Origin: an uncultured Collinsella sp.
GTDB lineage: Bacteria > Actinomycetota > Coriobacteriia > Coriobacteriales > Coriobacteriaceae
Assembly: GCA_902464485.1 (NCBI GenBank)
Contig: CABQJJ010000082.1
Location: 1 to 7,410, forward strand
Direction: 5' to 3'
DNA: 7,410 nt
Shown here: in pieces, positions 6,608-7,410 of the stretch
Position numbering within the stretch: position 1 is the first letter of the stretch
Layout of the letters: each line of letters opens with the position of its first letter
Program-made: the position numbers and the translations under genes
Notes under the pieces: generated by a model
Seen by the model: the letters and a program-made list of their open reading frames with translations, nothing else
The model's database searches: none
Told to the model about the DNA's origin: nothing

Positions 6608-6832
6608 CCCGTCTACCTAACCAAAAACGGGTCGGCATCGCTTGTCGTCATGGATGCCGAGGCCTATGACGAGCAGACGCGCGCGCTATCCGCCATTCAG
6701 GAGCGCGAAGAACGCATTCAGCGAGCCATCACGCGTGGCTACGACGACTTAGTGAACGGTCGCGTGCGGCCTTGGAAACAGGCCAAGGCAGATGCAGATC
6801 GCATCAGGGCAGCTCGCCATGAAATTGGATAA
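6605..6832 (+). pseudogene. Phd/YefM-type antitoxin, 5'-truncated
   Basis: About 75 codons from QPVYLTKNGSASLVVMD onward match the second half of the Phd/YefM fold (in the family, typically '...GEPVYLTKNGxxxxVVMxxEAYE'), followed by a charged helical tail (about 6680-6832) of the kind that wraps around and neutralises the cognate toxin. The N-terminal 25 or so residues of the family, which make the first strand and helix used in dimerisation and operator binding, are missing: upstream bases are the antisense of the DUF4268 fragment. The frame stays open back to a TTG at 6398, and in-frame GTG codons at 6551 and 6572 could start a shorter chimera, but none has a convincing ribosome binding site. 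The stop overlaps the toxin start by 14 bases. It may be dead, or may still supply the neutralising tail. Confidence 0.65.
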
Positions 6833-7169
6833 CGCAGACGTCGAGTTCTACTCAGAGCTCGACGAACTTGATGAGCCTTTTGATGTTGTCATGACTGACG
6901 AGGCACTCTATGCCTATGCCGAGATTCCTTCGAAGCGAGTCTACGCCAGAATCGGCAACCTCATCGACTTTCTAGCCGAGCATCCTTATTTTGGCGAAGA
7001 ATACGACCCCTACTATCAGGCGGCCTTTCCGCCCATTGACTGCAGGGTCTTCTTTTGCGCGCACTACGGCGTGTACTACCACGTGGATGTTGAGCAGCGA
7101 AACATCAGCATCCTGGCAATCGAGGGCCATCGAAAGAACCCTTTGAGTAGATTCAAACTACTCAAGTAG
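6819..7169 (+). CDS. RelE/ParE-family toxin of a type II toxin-antitoxin pair
   Basis: Predicted 116-residue cytoplasmic toxin. Features in order: a short acidic N-terminal extension (about 1-20), first strand FDVVMTDEAL (21-30), a helix pair with ARIGNLIDFLAEHP (43-56), a YDPYY loop, and a strand-rich half with CRVFFCAHYGVYYHVD (75-90), ISILAIEGHRKNP and a final RF (111-112). This layout fits the RelE/ParE superfamily, whose members cleave ribosome-bound mRNA or poison DNA gyrase; the sequence does not say which. The ATG at 6819 was chosen because it overlaps the antitoxin stop in the usual manner for these operons; an in-frame ATG at 6792 adds nine residues and lies deeper in the antitoxin. 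No frameshift or stop is seen, so the toxin appears intact although its antitoxin is truncated. Confidence 0.78.
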   Translation: MKLDNADVEFYSELDELDEPFDVVMTDEALYAYAEIPSKRVYARIGNLIDFLAEHPYFGEEYDPYYQAAFPPIDCRVFFCAHYGVYYHVDVEQRNISILAIEGHRKNPLSRFKLLK

Positions 7170-7250
7170 CCTCCCCCATGTAACCATCCTGTAAATCATA
7201 GCGGCGCACTCGAGTTTTACCGTGATACGGTCGCACCTGGCGCTCCACTG

Positions 7251-7259
7251 TGCTAAAGT
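7251..7259 (+). promoter_or_regulatory. Possible extended -10 promoter of serC
   Basis: TGCTAAAGT at 7251-7259 fits TGnTATAAT at the TG and at four of the six hexamer positions, and lies 39 bases before the serC ATG. There is no good -35 hexamer at 16-18 bases upstream. A small ACCGT-GAT-ACGGT inverted repeat sits at 7219-7231, near the -35 position. Confidence 0.4.
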
Positions 7260-7298
7260 ATCCCGAACGTCCAAACGACTACGAGGGGGAACTAGAAG

Positions 7299-7410
7299 AT
7301 GGCACGTGTGCACAACTTCTCAGCTGGCCCGGCCGCGCTGCCTACAAGCGTGCTCGCCGAGATCGCCGACGAGATGATGGACTACCGCGGTTGCGGCATG
7401 TCCGTGCTCG
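7299..7410 (+). CDS. serC: Phosphoserine aminotransferase, 5' part only
   Basis: The first 37 codons of a gene that runs off the window. The start MARVHNFSAGPAALPTSVL and the DYRGCGMSVL stretch are the typical N-terminus of SerC (NFSAGPAALP...DYRGxGMSVxExSHR). SerC is a cytoplasmic PLP enzyme that converts 3-phosphohydroxypyruvate and glutamate to phosphoserine and 2-oxoglutarate in serine synthesis; PLP-binding lysine and the rest of the fold lie beyond the edge. GAGGGGG at 7282-7288 lies about ten bases before the ATG. The 129-base gap after the toxin stop and the possible promoter suggest independent transcription. Confidence 0.93.
   Translation, partial: MARVHNFSAGPAALPTSVLAEIADEMMDYRGCGMSVL

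Noticed and set aside
7219..7231. ACCGT-GAT-ACGGT inverted repeat upstream of serC as an operator
   Set aside because: Five-base arms are too short to distinguish from chance without other copies or a known regulator.
1..7410. CRISPR array, tRNA, rRNA or intact insertion sequence
   Set aside because: No regularly spaced repeats, no cloverleaf-like or rRNA-like segment, and no transposase or integrase signature on either strand.

Overview
The window looks like chromosomal DNA of a moderately GC-rich actinobacterium, most likely class Coriobacteriia and probably Collinsella or a close relative. I base this on codon use, protein style and the type of intergenic repeats, not on a diagnostic marker, so the genus is an inference.

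Two ordinary housekeeping genes frame the window. At the left (42-1643, +) is a complete NhaP2/CvrA-type K+/H+ antiporter with two C-terminal TrkA_C-like domains. At the right edge (7299 onward, +) are the first 37 codons of serC, phosphoserine aminotransferase, with its own ribosome binding site and a possible extended -10 promoter.

Between them lies about 5.6 kb with the character of an accessory region. From left to right it holds: a repeat-rich intergenic stretch (1644-1969) with a 123-bp element bounded by long inverted repeats and two copies of a 19-bp degenerate motif; a 63-codon acidic ORF of unknown function (1970-2161, -); a 35-bp REP-like palindrome (2321-2355) just past the 3' end of the next gene; and a large stand-alone RecQ-like helicase of 1229 residues (2366-6055, -). 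The helicase has an unrecognised N-terminal region of about 280 residues and a long C-terminal extension without the RecQ zinc-binding cysteines. A perfect 44-bp palindrome (6095-6138) lies just upstream of it. Beyond that are the tails of two broken genes that meet end to end (6139-6343 + and 6347-6607 -, the latter a DUF4268 fragment), and a toxin-antitoxin pair of the Phd/YefM-RelE/ParE kind (6605-7169, +) whose antitoxin has lost its N-terminus at a junction with the DUF4268 fragment.

The gene fragments, repeats and palindrome suggest repeated insertion and deletion between nhaP2 and serC, that is, a hotspot for defence or stability genes. The most interesting candidate is the RecQ-like helicase as a possible single-gene defence or genome-maintenance system; this role is inferred from architecture and context only. 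No tRNA, rRNA, CRISPR array or intact transposase was seen.
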